Below, in pieces: positions 45,403 through 57,299 of a stretch of 64,000 bases of DNA. The notes under the pieces are model-generated. The model worked only from the letters and a program-made list of their open reading frames with translations, had not been told where the DNA came from and made no database searches. Position 1 is the stretch's first letter. Each line of letters begins with the position of its first letter. This DNA comes from Bigelowiella natans CCMP2755 (Eukaryota > Cercozoa > Chlorarachniophyceae), in the NCBI GenBank assembly GCA_000320545.1, contig ADNK01000875.1, forward strand, positions 62,001-126,000, in the 5' to 3' direction. Position numbers and translations under genes: made by a program.

Positions 45403-48400
45403 CTCTTTCTTTCTTTCTTTCTCTATTTTTCCCTCTGTGCGTGTGTGCATATTAGGCTAAGGGTGATTGTGTGTATTCTATGGATGTGATATGTCATCTG
45501 ATGCACAAGTTTATTCGTCGTTTTCTGGTAATCATGCGATGTACCCTCATGATGGATTATCATTCTCGCGTGTTTCTCCATTCATTTGACTCGCAGCGAT
45601 GAGATTTTCTGCCAGCTGATAAAGCAGACATCAAATTGTCCGAAACCTGATGTGGAATTGAAGGTACTTGACTAAGTAGAGGAGATGGTGAATGTATAGG
45701 ATAATGATTACTCCATCGCGTGCATCTTCTTTCTTTAGGGTTGGCAGCTACTGTACTGCTGCGCTCGATCGTTTCCCCCCTCTGGAGATTTAAAGCCATT
45801 TATTATGTCCCATGCTGCAAATCAAGCTAGTGAAACAGTGCCCACAAAGGTGGGGATCACGGCCAACCTTAATGTGCACCCGTACCCCCATGAAACAATT
45901 AGGAATCCCCATGATGATGATATCGTTATTGTGTCTATTTTTGTCGTATAGGATGATGCACCTGGATTGGACACTGTGACTGAAATTGCGACAAATATGT
46001 TCCTTCTGTTGAGTAACAACCGGTATGTTTCCCACAATTCATACAAGTGATTTGCATGCATGTGCGTTTACCGAGTGTGAGTCTATTTCACACCATCATC
46101 CCCATTATCACTCTCATTCATTCACATCTTACGTGTATCCTCTCCGTGTATGCAATAAAGGTTTTATAAGTACAAGCCTCGACACGTATCGGATGCACTT
46201 TTGAAAGAGATGGTAGCGCATGGCCTCTGCGTTAAGCTTCTTCCGAGGGTGAATGACTATCAGATAGATATACATGAATAGAAAGGAAAGCACGATAGAT
46301 ATGATGGTACTGAGGAACGGATGCAGAGGCATTCATCAAATTGATGGAAAGAGGAGGAGGAGGATGGCAGTAGCTACAGTAGTGTGTAAAATTGAAAATT
46401 TGTAAAAGAAAAAGGAAGAGTGATTATGCACAACTGTGTTCTCTGCACGGCTTGCGAATGATAATCTACCCCACCCCTCTTCTCGTATAGTCGATCGCCA
46501 TCCGCCAATTGATTTGTTCGCGACGACGATATAATCATCAGGTTCCATGGGAAGATTATACACAGGAAGATGCGGGTTTGGTCGAGCAGCCCAAAAAACA
46601 GCCAGTAGTGCACCTGAGGTAGGCTCTGCTTCAAAATCGTCAGCTTCCTTACTTCGTAGTAGACTTCACGCGGCTAGATCATTCCCCCTACCTTTGCCTT
46701 CTGCCATTCCCTTCTCACTCCTCGTTGCCGTTTCGAAGATCCCGTCGCCGTTGCTAGTTGATGAGCTATATTGTTAGATATTCGCTATCGTCACTACATG
46801 TATGTGTGTCAATCAAGGCGAGTAAGCACATTGGAAGCACGCAGGGTGGTTTCACCCCCTAAAGGTAAGTTTGGGATACTACTACTACTACCACTACTAC
46901 TACTACTATTGTTAGAATGATCTCCTTCGTTCATCATCCCCATTGAGAGGAAATGACGTGACGGCGGTAGTGTGATAAATAGAGTATGAATGGGTAGTGG
47001 TGTCGTGCGTTACGGTGAGGTGCAGTGGCATGCGTTGCTATTGCTGTATTTTTTGTCTTATTGCGATGGTTTGATGATGATGATGATGATGATCTTTTGC
47101 TCAGTTAAGAAACACGGTCGGTCAAGCACGATGATGAGTATTGGCAGCAGAGGTAGTAGAGTACCTCCTGACACAACCAACGAATAATAATAATTAGAAT
47201 AATTGGAACATTAGATTAAGCTGCCATTTTATTTCACCCAGCAATACTTCCTCTCACTCTCTCTCTCTCCCTCTTGAGTAGTATCGGTTGGCCCCCCTCC
47301 AATACCGTATTCCGGAGAGAAAAAGCCGAGTGTGGTCCCACCTTCTCGAGTTAACCCAGCGCTTTCAATAGCCAGGTAATGACGTGTCTTAGCCACACAA
47401 AATAATAGAGATAGAGACGAATCAGCAATAAATAAATGCTGGATGTCGCTTTCCCCCTCTCTCTCTCCCACTTAGCACGGATAGCGCGCCTGCCCCACCG
47501 CCCCCCTCTCAGTTTCTCAATAGGGTATGTATGTATATATGTACGTACGTACGTAGCAGTACAAACGATAACGAGGGAGCTGCTTCTTATTACTGTTTGC
47601 CGCGATTACGAAGGCAATCACCGCCAAAACCCATCTTTAAGAATAGAAGAGAGAATAGAGAGGGGCGAAATCGTACAGACATAAATAGCTAGACGGCTGA
47701 TTAAAGGGATATCACCAAAGATGAGCTAAATCTTTCTTTTCACTAGCCTTCCTCTTCTTCTGCGTCACCAGAACCTCCTCGAATTTCAGGTCAGTCATGC
47801 AGTACCGAACATTCTATGAGCGAAGAGAAAAAGAAAGAAAGAAAGGAGAGAGGGAGAGAGAGGGGAGGGGGGGGGGATAGCTTGTACACACGGACTACAA
47901 CTAATGCACTTTAAAAACACACATTCAAATGTCTATGGAATAGCATTATATATTTTGGAGAGTTGACTTTAGAAAATGTAACAACAACAGATGGTAGTGA
48001 TGCTGGAAGCCCTCTCCCTCCCCCGCCTCCTGAAGAAAAAGATGGTACCACTTACTAGCTACTGACTCCATAACAACGCTAACCATAGTAGTTTCTTCCA
48101 CAAATTTGGGTGCAGAGCACAACTTGTGGCGTGTGTGCGTGTGTGCGTGTGTGCGTGTGTGCGTGTGTGCGTGTGTGCGTGTGTGCGTGTGTGCGTGTGT
48201 GCGTGTGTGCGCGCGCGTAAAGTTGGTATAGACAAACCGCTTAATTGACCTTCGACTGTTCCCCAACCAGAATCTCCATCAATACCGGCACGGCATTCGG
48301 AGGTAGTATGAGTGTGGACGCTCCTCTATTTCTCCCCCCCCCCTCCCCCAACCCTCTCTCTCTTTCTGTCTAACTATTCCCCTTCACCGTCCTTAGGGTT

Positions 48401-49603
48401 CAACTGTGGCGCCTCCACCTGTGCCGTTGAGGAGCGAAGATGATACTATTGATTCTCCAAGTAATCTACTACTACTTTCACTACTCGGTGGCTTGCTTGC
48501 TTGCTTCTTCCACCGTGCTGCTGCTGCTTGCTGCACGTGAGGAAACGGAGGACACTTTCCCTTTTTTCATTAAGTGAAAAATGTTGTCCCGAGATAATTG
48601 GGTTAGCTCTTTGTCATCGGATGAAGAACAAAAAGAAGAAAAGGGGAAGGGAGAGCGGGGAGTTGTTAATAGCCGGTGTTATTGTGCTTTTGAGAGTGGT
48701 GTACGACTGACTCGAGAACTGATTAAACGTGCACTTATCTCGAATTATACTTTAGCTCCAGCTCCTCCCCCAATCGCGGAAGAGAAAGCTCAATCGCCAC
48801 CGCCCCCCCCAAATCCCTATTCTGCTCTTCACTCACCTCCAAGTACCAACTTGGTGCCGCCTCCCCCCACCGATGACAGCGCGAGCGAGGATGGAGGAGA
48901 CAGATCACCAATGGCTCCAACAGTACCAGCTGTAGCGGCACAGAAGGTAGATGTAAATAGAGATGATAGCAGAGTTTGATATTACAACAAGGAGGACGAG
49001 GAGGGAGGAGAACGTGTGAACTTAAATGTTATCAGCATTACTAGTAGCATGGAGGATAATCTCCGTCAGTCGTCCCTGAAAGATAGCTGTTATTGTTATT
49101 ATTATTACTATTACTATTACTGCTGCAAGAGTTCTACTAGTGAGAGGGATAGAGTAATAGAGTTTCTGTTTGTGATGATGATGATGATGATGACAATGAG
49201 GATGATAACGAATATAATGTTTCTTAGAAACAGGAAATACAACCTCCACAAGCTCCCAAGCCTATTGCGTAATACTCGACTATGTAGCAATAAGAAATCT
49301 GTGCCCACACTTCGATCAATACTATCTTTAATCATATCCGCATGAATTCTCTTCATAATAACTATACTCGTTTTATCCTCCTGCCTTTGCTCCACCACTA
49401 CTATCACCAACATCATCATCATCCACATCATCATTATCGTCCTAATTAGTCGTCACTCAACTCCTCGTTGTTGCTGTCAATAATTCAGATATGAAGATGA
49501 CAGCAAACTGCTACCTCCTCCTCCCCCCGATGATGACGAGGATGAGGTATTTATGGAAAAGAGAATATTAAGTACACTTCTAATCACGCGCTGGAATTTC
49601 TCT

Positions 49604-49641
<38 letters not shown>

Positions 49642-50932
49642 CTAGCGTTTGTGCATGCATGTCTCTACTTCTCCTTGCCTTCTTCCAAGGTGCCATTTGG
49701 AATGATGTTATGGAAGCTGACTGAATGACTGACTGACAATAGGAATCCGAAGAAGAAGACGTACAACAAAAGACTCGGCCTCCAAATGCAGCTGCCGGTG
49801 CTGCAGTGTCCTCATCATCAGCAGGGGTAGCAACTGCTGTATCAGGCATCGTGAAGCCAATGGAAATCAAAACGACCGCTCCCGAAATAAAGAAGCCCCC
49901 TGCTGGCCCCGGCAGCAGCATTAACACACCTCCTCCTCCACTTATGTCAATTAATAACCTAAATGCTGGAACCAAAAGCAGCGCAGTGATGCCCACGGCT
50001 TCGCACTCCCTTTCCTCGGCTTCATTGTCAAGGCCACAGCAGACAGAAAGGAAAATCTCTGTGAGTAGTCGCACACTCTCCCCATCTGCGACTTCCTCGT
50101 ATGCAGGTGGTGGCAGTATGATCTCAATGGGAAATATCGATATTAACGATGATGAAGACGAGAAAGGTGCCGATAATATGAAACGATCGTGCGCATATAT
50201 TGCACATCGCATATGTTTTTTTTTAAAAACGTTTCCATTTTCACAGGTGTTGCATGCGAACCGTGCGTGACAATAGATAAATTGCATGCGATACTGAACA
50301 AAAAAATGTATATTATATGCAATCAGATGCTGAGATCAAAGAGCAATTCTCTACCGACGAGAACAAGGTGAGAGGGATAGAGATATTACTGACTGATGAG
50401 ACACTTCTATACATGATCGTTTCAATAGTTTCTTGAATCATATCGGGGGTGTCGTGGTACAATGGTACAATTAATAATTATTACTTAGGATTGGGGGGGA
50501 ATGCCGGGAATACTGATGCCCCCACCACAAGAACAACTCGAGAAGCAGGTACATTTTTTCCACACTCTGATTAAAATAAACGACTTCAGTTCACTCAATT
50601 AGACCATCAAAATAAAGCATTAGCACCGTCGTTTGTTCTTAATCTCCCTAAAGTCTTTTGATGTCCTACAGATTGATAAGAAGAAGGAAGGAGAAAAGAA
50701 CAGCAACAAGAAAAAGGAGATGCTACTAAAACGAAATCCTGCCATCAAAGATGCTTCGGAAAAGGCTGAAATAGCTGCGGGTCTACCATTCTCCCCATTC
50801 TCCTCCATAATCTTACATGCTCTCTAATTTAATCTCTCTTGAGACATTTTGAATGTAATATTTCGTTATTTTCACAGGCATGGCATTTGAGTTAGGAGAG
50901 CTATTGAAATTTGCAAAATCTGGAGACTCCTA
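43807..50932 (+). CDS. MyTH4-domain protein with long acidic, proline-rich tail
   Basis: About 27 exons are read in phase. The start is MGFTMNDRMLDKLVKERSFW. Exons to 45520 give a helical region (KNEYKRFLQHK, AGLRRPGNYAKGVYLSKTE, ILIYTGVAEAKKTS). The MyTH4 core is EIFCQLIKQTSNCPKP (about 45604-45661) and GWQLLYCCARSFPPSGDL (45741-45850), then helices with ATNMFLLLSNN and VSDALLKEMVAHGLCV. From 46540 the tail is Ser/Pro/acidic: RRVVSPPK, SSSSASPEPPR, PLPPPPPEE, QSPPPPPNPYS, LLPPPPPDDDEDE, ESEEEDVQQ, IKKPPAGPGSS, NDDEDE, then a basic KKKEGEKNSNKKKEML and a C-terminus ending FAKSGDS with TAA at 50932. No myosin or kinesin motor and no FERM domain are found. MyTH4 binds microtubules or acidic peptides; polyproline may recruit profilin or SH3/EVH1 proteins. 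Confidence 0.82.
45288..45402. repeat. Long interrupted (TC)n tract
   Basis: More than 100 bp of TC repeats with short interruptions in a MyTH4-gene intron. Confidence 0.9.
48126..48212. repeat. 8-bp minisatellite GTGTGTGC
   Basis: About ten copies of the unit GTGTGTGC in an intron of the MyTH4 gene, ending in a GCGCGCG run. Confidence 0.9.
49605..49639. repeat. (GT)n microsatellite
   Basis: GT repeats in a MyTH4-gene intron. Confidence 0.9.
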
Positions 50933-51157
50933 ATGAAAATAGAAGGATGGCAATGTCATCAAGGCCTGAAGTTGCGTTCTTTACTATCAGAACCCCTAGC
51001 CCTATCTTCTATGCTACGTACAATTATACAATATTAATGAGAATCTTTTAAAACGTTTTACTTGTTGAACTTTAAGATGTCATGCCATATCATGTGGTGT
51101 TTGTGTGGACTGTGTGTACTGTGTGTACTGTGTGTACATACTGTCTGTCTGTCTGTC

Positions 51158-51199
<42 letters not shown>

Positions 51200-51554
51200 G
51201 TTATTTTCGCGCGTGTAAACTTGACAGTTTGCTTGCAGCATCGCCAGCCCAACATTATACTAGTATACGACATGCAACTCATAAGCTAGCAATGCCACGA
51301 TGTATGCGCTAGACTATATAGCTAGCGATAGGCCAGGATTGTGATCAGATTCTCTAGTTCTGGCTACATGCACACGACATGCAGCTGACAGACAAAGCCT
51401 GCTGCTAGCTAGCTGCTAGCCTGCTATGGTCTTGCGACCGATCTTATCCATAGTTATGCGCATAAATGCTCGATTTGCTACGTGCGTGCGTGTTCGCATT
51501 AGCTTATTCATTTGTGATCGCTATAGCGCAGATCGATTTGCGCACAACATGCCG

Positions 51555-51664
51555 CATCGATCTCAAGTGGCGGTAATCTGCAATGACCTAGTGACGTACG
51601 TGTTCATTACATCCGTCTCATCGATCTCAAGTGGCGGTAATCTGCAATGACCTAGTGACGTACG
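51555..51664. repeat. 46-bp direct duplication with 18-bp spacer
   Basis: 51555-51600 and 51619-51664 appear identical, both starting CATCGATCTCAAGTGGCGG and ending GTGACGTACG. The duplication is inside the CTAG island. Confidence 0.85.
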
Positions 51665-52199
51665 ACGCATCTCTAGATCTCCTATGCTAGTATGTCTAGA
51701 TCTAGCTAGCTAGAGATGTGCGTGTGCATGCATCATAGATATCACGCAGCAGATGCATTCATGCGATGCGCGGTCTGGCTATCTATGCTACTAGCGATGG
51801 TCATTCATGTCAAATTAAATGTAACGTATAAGAAATCTAGAGATATATGCAACATGCGTAATGTACTCTTTTTGTTTGTACAGCTCTAGCTAGCATAGCA
51901 GCAGAACCAATCGCGCCGCTACATGACACCGCGATGTGATGTTTGTTTTGTTTCGCGCACAAATGCTAGCATGTGCAGCTAGCTAGCTAGTAGTGAAAAG
52001 CGTTAGCACAATCTTTATAACTAGCTGCCGAATATTTAGATACGTCTAGCTAGATCTGTGCTTGTGCTGTGTTCATTGTTATTGTCATATTCTCGAATCA
52101 AACCAAATTATTAATGAAAAATATGTATGTGTAGTTATATAATGTAGAACTATATATCTAGTATGTATGCACATACTCTAGACACTTACACACACATTA

Positions 52200-52203
<4 letters not shown>

Positions 52204-52268
<65 letters not shown>

Positions 52269-52335
52269 TTGTGTGTGTGTATGTACTTATATATAAATAT
52301 AATATCTCTCACTCTCTCTCTCTCCCTCTCTCTCT
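52204..52335. repeat. Compound (AT)-(GT)-(TC) microsatellite
   Basis: AT repeats pass directly into GT repeats, followed by TC-rich sequence, in the gap 3' of ATP synthase delta. Confidence 0.9.
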
Positions 52336-52687
52336 ATCTGTGTATTATAAATCTAGATATCTCGCGTTTATGCGTTTATGTGTATGAATCGCATAAGTAA
52401 AAATGCTTGTGGATTGCATGGTTGATATTTAATGTTTTAAAATATAGAGTCATTACATGGTCCATCTTGACCTGCAATTCTGTTTTTTAGTAGTATTGCT
52501 ACATGAAAACATGGGATGAACACCAGTACGTGCAATACATTTCTACGCATTGCAATGAATTCCTACGCAAAGCACGAACAGCTTTTATAGCAAGAGGGAA
52601 ACAAGATGCTTAGCATAGGGTGAAGATGATATGAAGCCACTCAAGTCATAATATGCCTTCGCGTGGACTCGCAGAAACTAGCCTCAT

Positions 52688-53458
52688 TTACTTGGAGAGT
52701 GTGAGAGCGTAAGCCATAGCCTCATGAACTTCAAGAGCGATTTCAGCGTTAGTTTTTTCCTCGGCATCTTTTGCTGAACAAATCATTTTTAACGAGAGTC
52801 AAGACTGGGAAACCCCTAGGATTTGAAAATTGATCTTAGAGCTCACCTGATGCAACCTCGCCTTGGTACTTTGCAATGCCAGCATTCACAGCAGCGCTGT
52901 CCAACTCAGAGACTTCAACAGCTTCAGCTGCAGTAACAGAGGCAACAGCATCATCGCGAACTACAGCAAATCCCCCGCTAACGAAATAATGGCTGATGTC
53001 GGTGTCGGTCTTGTAAACAGACACAACTCCTGGCTTGAGTTGTGCAATGGTTGGAACGTGACCAGCAAGGATACCGAAGTCACCGGACACAGCAGGAACC
53101 AGAACCATCTTCACTGTATCTTCCCCAATGATAGACGAAGTAGGAGTGTTGAACCTGAACTTAAGTCCATCAGCAGATGCAGCCGAGGCGCCAGCATCTG
53201 CACGGAGAGCCCTGCGGAGGAAACGAGTAGCCCTAATAGTTCCAGGACCACAGTCACCAAAAGAACATGATTTATCAAAATGATTCCATCTGTGCGTGCA
53301 AGTCTACATTTTTTAAGGAGCCAGGTTGGGTCACAAATTGGAAGGCAGAGGGGGGGTGCGTACCTAATCATTCTCTGTCTATGTCTGCAGAGATTTCCAA
53401 CCTCAGAGCTATGCGCGAAATCTTTTATGATTATATTGAAAGACATCATTCTGGCCAT
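52688..53458 (-). CDS. ATP5F1D: Mitochondrial ATP synthase F1 subunit delta (bacterial epsilon type)
   Basis: Central-stalk subunit coupling F1 rotation to the c-ring. A short first exon (MARMM, from 53458) joins in phase to the main exon (about 53247-52848), which starts ATRFLRRALRADAGAS, giving an Arg-rich, acid-free mitochondrial presequence. The mature part shows GLKFRFNTPTSSIIGED, VPAVSGDFGILAGHVPTIAQ (family hallmark), LKPGVVSVY and HYFVSGGFAVV. The last exon gives KDAEEKTNAEIALEVHEAMA and TAA at 52688. Length is about 165-170 residues, normal for the family. The assignment of the first exon is inferred from phase. Confidence 0.93.
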
Positions 53459-54040
53459 GTCGTAGTCATGATAAAGACTAGAATCACCAAAATCACTGAC
53501 CGTGAAGGGTGCAATGCTATGTTGACTGCTTTAATAAATTTCAAGACTGGCGTATCGATGAAAATTGCCGCAGAATGATCAATTTTTAGTTATAAATGCA
53601 AACTTTCACTAAAGATTATGGATAAATGACGACCAAATTGCGTTGCATAAGGAAACAATTATTCAGTCTTTAGCTCTGAGATATTGATAGCGAAAAAATC
53701 GTGCAGAATATTCGGTACGAAGTCCTCCTTCTCGTGGTCTTCGGAGAATATCGCACACACATTTTATAAATATTGTGTGATAAAATTTCATGCCGTACTA
53801 CTGATATTAAATGTAATTATATAACGATAAATTACATAAGAATACTTTAAAATCTGAAAAAGTAGTGTTTCTCAGGCTTTGTGCCCGTTACTGACGAAGT
53901 GCGAGACTTGGGAGAGACTCGTGCGGTCCTGTAGAATCTCGAGAAGTCTCTCACCACAAGAATTTCGAATTTTTGAAATAACTTAGTGTTTTGGGGCACA
54001 GATGTTGTTCTAGGGAGGGCCTCATCGAACGGGACTCTCG
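53459..54040. promoter_or_regulatory. Divergent intergenic region
   Basis: It lies between the ATP synthase delta start and the secreted-protein start. AT-rich and essentially free of CTAG clusters, in contrast to the 3' islands. No specific element is recognised. Confidence 0.3.
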
Positions 54041-55002
54041 ATGAAGTTCACATCGAATGCTCTTGCAGTCATCCTGCTCATCGCAGAGCTCGCTTTATCC
54101 ATGCAGATTCACGAAAAAGGTCGGTATTCTCATGTCATTCTAACATAGAACCCTTTCCACTAATAACCTGCACGTGCCATTGAATAAAAGATTTAGCACA
54201 CAGAGCGGTTCTTCCCGAAGCAAGCGAACAAAGTTCTGTTTCTAGATTGCATGAATCACGGGCAGCAGTTGGATTGATCAGCAAAGCCAGGGATGAAATG
54301 ATGAGTATGCACAAGTTAGTGGGAACTCTGTTGGAGAGAATCGACGACGGGAACAATCTTTCCGTTGCAATGAAGCATGAACTTCAAAGAGTCAATATGA
54401 ACTTGATGGGCGTCAAAGAATTGCTATGGCGAGCCTCTTCATTCCCCTCTCGCCTGAATAATGAATCATCATCAACAACAACATCGTCATCATCGTCGCC
54501 ATCATCAACAATAACAAATGGTAGCCCCAAGGTTATGGAATGGAAATGTGAGGATCGCTCCCGAATGTGGCATCGCAAAGAATTCTATAACTTGCAGTCG
54601 GGATACTGTAGTAGCACCAGAGACTCAAAAATTGGGACACATAACAGCCCCTTGGTTACTAGTGAAGGTGGTGGGAAGACTGTTTCTAATGAACATGCGA
54701 CTGAGGAACATCATCGCCAAAAGCAAGATCACTTCCTCTCTGGACTTAGAAAAAGCGGTACCACTTCTCCCTTAAGACATGGAGGTACTTCTAATGTGAC
54801 CGGAGAAGAGGGCAATATCTTAAAAAAAATAACAAACACTGACACCAAAGTGGCCGCTAGCATGCGTATGACTGCATCCGGGATGGGAGCGACTCATGAA
54901 GGTTTCTACGAAAAAAGTCCTTGGTTTCGGCTATCTTTTCAGGTCGCCACTCCGTCGATACCTAACGATGTTGTACAATTTAAGTTTCTCAAACTAAATT
55001 AG
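54041..55002 (+). CDS. Secreted Ser/Thr-rich protein of unknown function
   Basis: Two exons (54041-54119 and 54197-55002) in phase give about 293 residues. The N-terminus MKFTSNALAVILLIAELALS is a clear signal peptide. A helical, coiled-coil-like stretch follows (ISKARDEMMSMHKLVGTLLE, VAMKHELQRVNMNLMGVKEL), then a Ser/Thr-rich linker (SSSTTTSSSSSPSS) and a polar C-terminal half with few cysteines. No family is recognised. The long exon is unusual for this intron-dense window. Confidence 0.65.
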
Positions 55003-55194
55003 TTTGCCAAAAATTTTCCTCAACATTTTCTTGATCCTTGTTTTGTGACGAGGCCTCGTAAAGTTTTCTAATTCGAGTTCTCCACTCCAAAAAATACAAT
55101 TTATACATTGTAGTTTATTAGAAATAATAAGTATGTGCGACCCAATGTTCCTTGTTAAATTGCATGTCTACCCTCCGCGCACTATCATTGCCTA

Positions 55195-55372
55195 ATGCGA
55201 CCACTGTTGTTGCTAATATCTCATCAGGCGTGCAACGACAGCTGGTGCCACCGACACGTCGGTCCTGAAGCTGAAAGTAGGCACCTATCACTTTTATCCA
55301 TTTACAACTCTTCCATACTTCCAGCCCCATCCTCAGGAGAGCACAGACCGGTTTGGGCGAAGGTCATTATGT

Positions 55373-55419
<47 letters not shown>

Positions 55420-56323
55420 TACAGCACACACACGCTCATATTGGTGATATCCAGAGAGATGTACTATAGATGATAGTGATCACGATTAAAGCATATTGTC
55501 AGCTTTAGACCAATTGCAGCAAAAAACAAACCGGAAAGAAACCATCATGAAAAATTGAGAATTCTCCAAGACATCGGGATTGAACCTTTCAGTAATATAT
55601 AAATTTCCTCAGTGGGGAGAATATCAACAACTGTGGCCCGAACGATGGATTCACAATCTAGAGCATGGCGGTAGTGCGCTCCCCGTACATCTTCCTTTTC
55701 GCCAGTAGAGTATAATGTATACGGAGCTGTGCTCTGAAATGTCATAATAGTATCCTTTTCATTTTTGTAATAAGGGATAGCATTTCTGTACCATCCCTGC
55801 GCGAGCCAAGAGACAGTTGATCAGCTTCGGTAGTTTTCCCTTTATGATCGATCCGCCCTGTCGTAGCCGTTGTAGTCCCCATCGTTTGTCCCCATCGTTT
55901 TGTGACTTTGAGGTTTTAGATGGTGGCCCTATGTGTGTGCGTGTGTGTGTGCGTGTTGTGGTAGCCATTTAGCTAAGACATTCGATCCAGCTGGGGGACG
56001 CTTTCGCTACATCCTCACCCCGTACGTGTTGTTTCTAATAGAATAGAGGGAATGCTCGAGAGATGAAATTATTGCGCATGAGATGACAATTGAGTCTCAA
56101 GTGAGCTCTATTGAACAATGGATTGTGGTTGATAATCAACAGATATCCGAAGCTGCAATCGGCCATTGGTTTGGCATCATGGCAGTGGCTGTTTGAAGCT
56201 GATTGCCCAGGATCCCCTGCTGTATCACAGGAAATGCGCCGATTTATGACCGAGCACTACCGTCATGCGAGAGAGGATCTTCCTTGGGATGGTGTCTTTA
56301 ATGAGACTTGGATTAGGTATTAA
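55195..56323 (+). CDS. DUF3105-family protein
   Basis: Five exons: 55195-55362, 55613-55670, 55781-55829, about 55972-56021 and 56143-56323. Family hallmarks (PF11303): PAPSSGEHRPVW, WGEYQQLWPERWIHNLEHG (the conserved HNLEHG), AFLYHPCASQETVDQL, FRYILTPYPKL, ALASWQW-like GLASWQWLFEADCP and EDLPWDGVFNE before the stop. The start MRPLLLLISHQACNDSW may be a signal or membrane-proximal N-terminus. The junction of exons 3 and 4 does not join in phase with ordinary splice sites, so a tiny exon, a non-canonical site or a one-base error lies there. Function is unknown; the family is mainly bacterial. Confidence 0.8.
55372..55432. repeat. (CA)n microsatellite
   Basis: CA repeats in the first intron of the DUF3105 gene, just after its first donor site. 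Confidence 0.9.
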
Positions 56324-57177
56324 GCGCCAGTGGCACAATTAATGAAGCCAGTAGAAGTTCGCTCGAATCTATCGTTGTAGTATTGACCACAGGCTAGAGT
56401 AAGCAAAAAATGTCTACATGTGATGTTATTGCATCATACAATTATTTATGTAACAGCAATTTGTCAACTACGCTGCGTAATTTTCGCTAAATTTGCACAG
56501 TCAGTGATCTGAGACGATGTGCAGCCGGCCTTGAGCACTTCAATGTGCATTGCTAGCAGCAAAAGAGCTAGTGAACGACATATAGATGTACCCACAGGAA
56601 TCGCGCAAGTTACGTGTCTGTGTTTTACTTAAGCGACTACACCGCCCGCCTCTATTCATTGGGCGGCGGCAGGCCTGGTACATACTAGCACATTGTGCAT
56701 CGCTAGATCGCACGATCGTCGGTTCTATCTGCTCGTTCGATTAGCCATGCTAGCATGCGCTTATGCTAGCACTAGCTAGCTAGCTAGCTAGAGCTGAACA
56801 GTGACAAGCGTTAGCTATCAGAATCCGCCTGCTCTAGTGTTATTAGCCTGCGTTGTTGTCACACATGCTAGCTCATGTACATGCATCTAGTGTTCATCTA
56901 GGCATACGTACATGCTACCATGCAGCGCTAGTAGCTGTATGTAATGCTAGATTACATACGCTCTTGATCGTTCTTGCGATATTGAAGTTTATTCTAATGT
57001 ACGTACCATGCATGTTCATAGTAATTGCTAGATAGATTTGAAAGAGAAGCTATATATACACATCTCGACATGTATGTGTATGTAGCATGGCGGTGTACGT
57101 GCGACTGCGGCTACATGTATCTGTCTTGATGTATGCATGCATAGTCCACGTGTGGCTGCATGTGCGTGCGCGCGCGC

Positions 57178-57208
<31 letters not shown>

Positions 57209-57299
57209 GCTGTGTCTACTCAATAATCACATGCGCATTTATAATTTATAATATATATTGACACATTGCACCCTAATTTATCTTGATGCCATACTTGAC
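56324..57299. other. Intergenic between convergent genes, CTAG island
   Basis: No gene is seen. 56550-57030 contains about 18 CTAG sites, including GCTAGCTAGCTAGCTAGCTA near 56770. A (GC)(GT) run lies at 57167-57204. Confidence 0.6.

Larger units (their letters stand above)
50933..52687. other. Intergenic between convergent genes: large CTAG island and microsatellites
   Basis: No gene is seen. 51290-52060 is the densest CTAG/GATC/TGCA palindrome stretch in the window. It is flanked by (TGTC)n-(GT)n at 51135-51195 and (AT)n-(GT)n-(TC)n at 52204-52335. A 46-bp tandem duplication lies inside (51555-51664). Confidence 0.6.

Noticed and set aside
48120-48215. Regular GTGTGTGC repeats as a possible CRISPR-like array
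   Set aside because: The unit is 8 bp with no spacers; it is a simple minisatellite in a eukaryotic intron.
55560-55806. Minus-strand open frame (GWYRNAIPYYKNEKD...) over the DUF3105 exons
   Set aside because: The plus strand carries the diagnostic WIHNLEHG and YHPC motifs of DUF3105 with matching splice sites, so the minus frame is a shadow.
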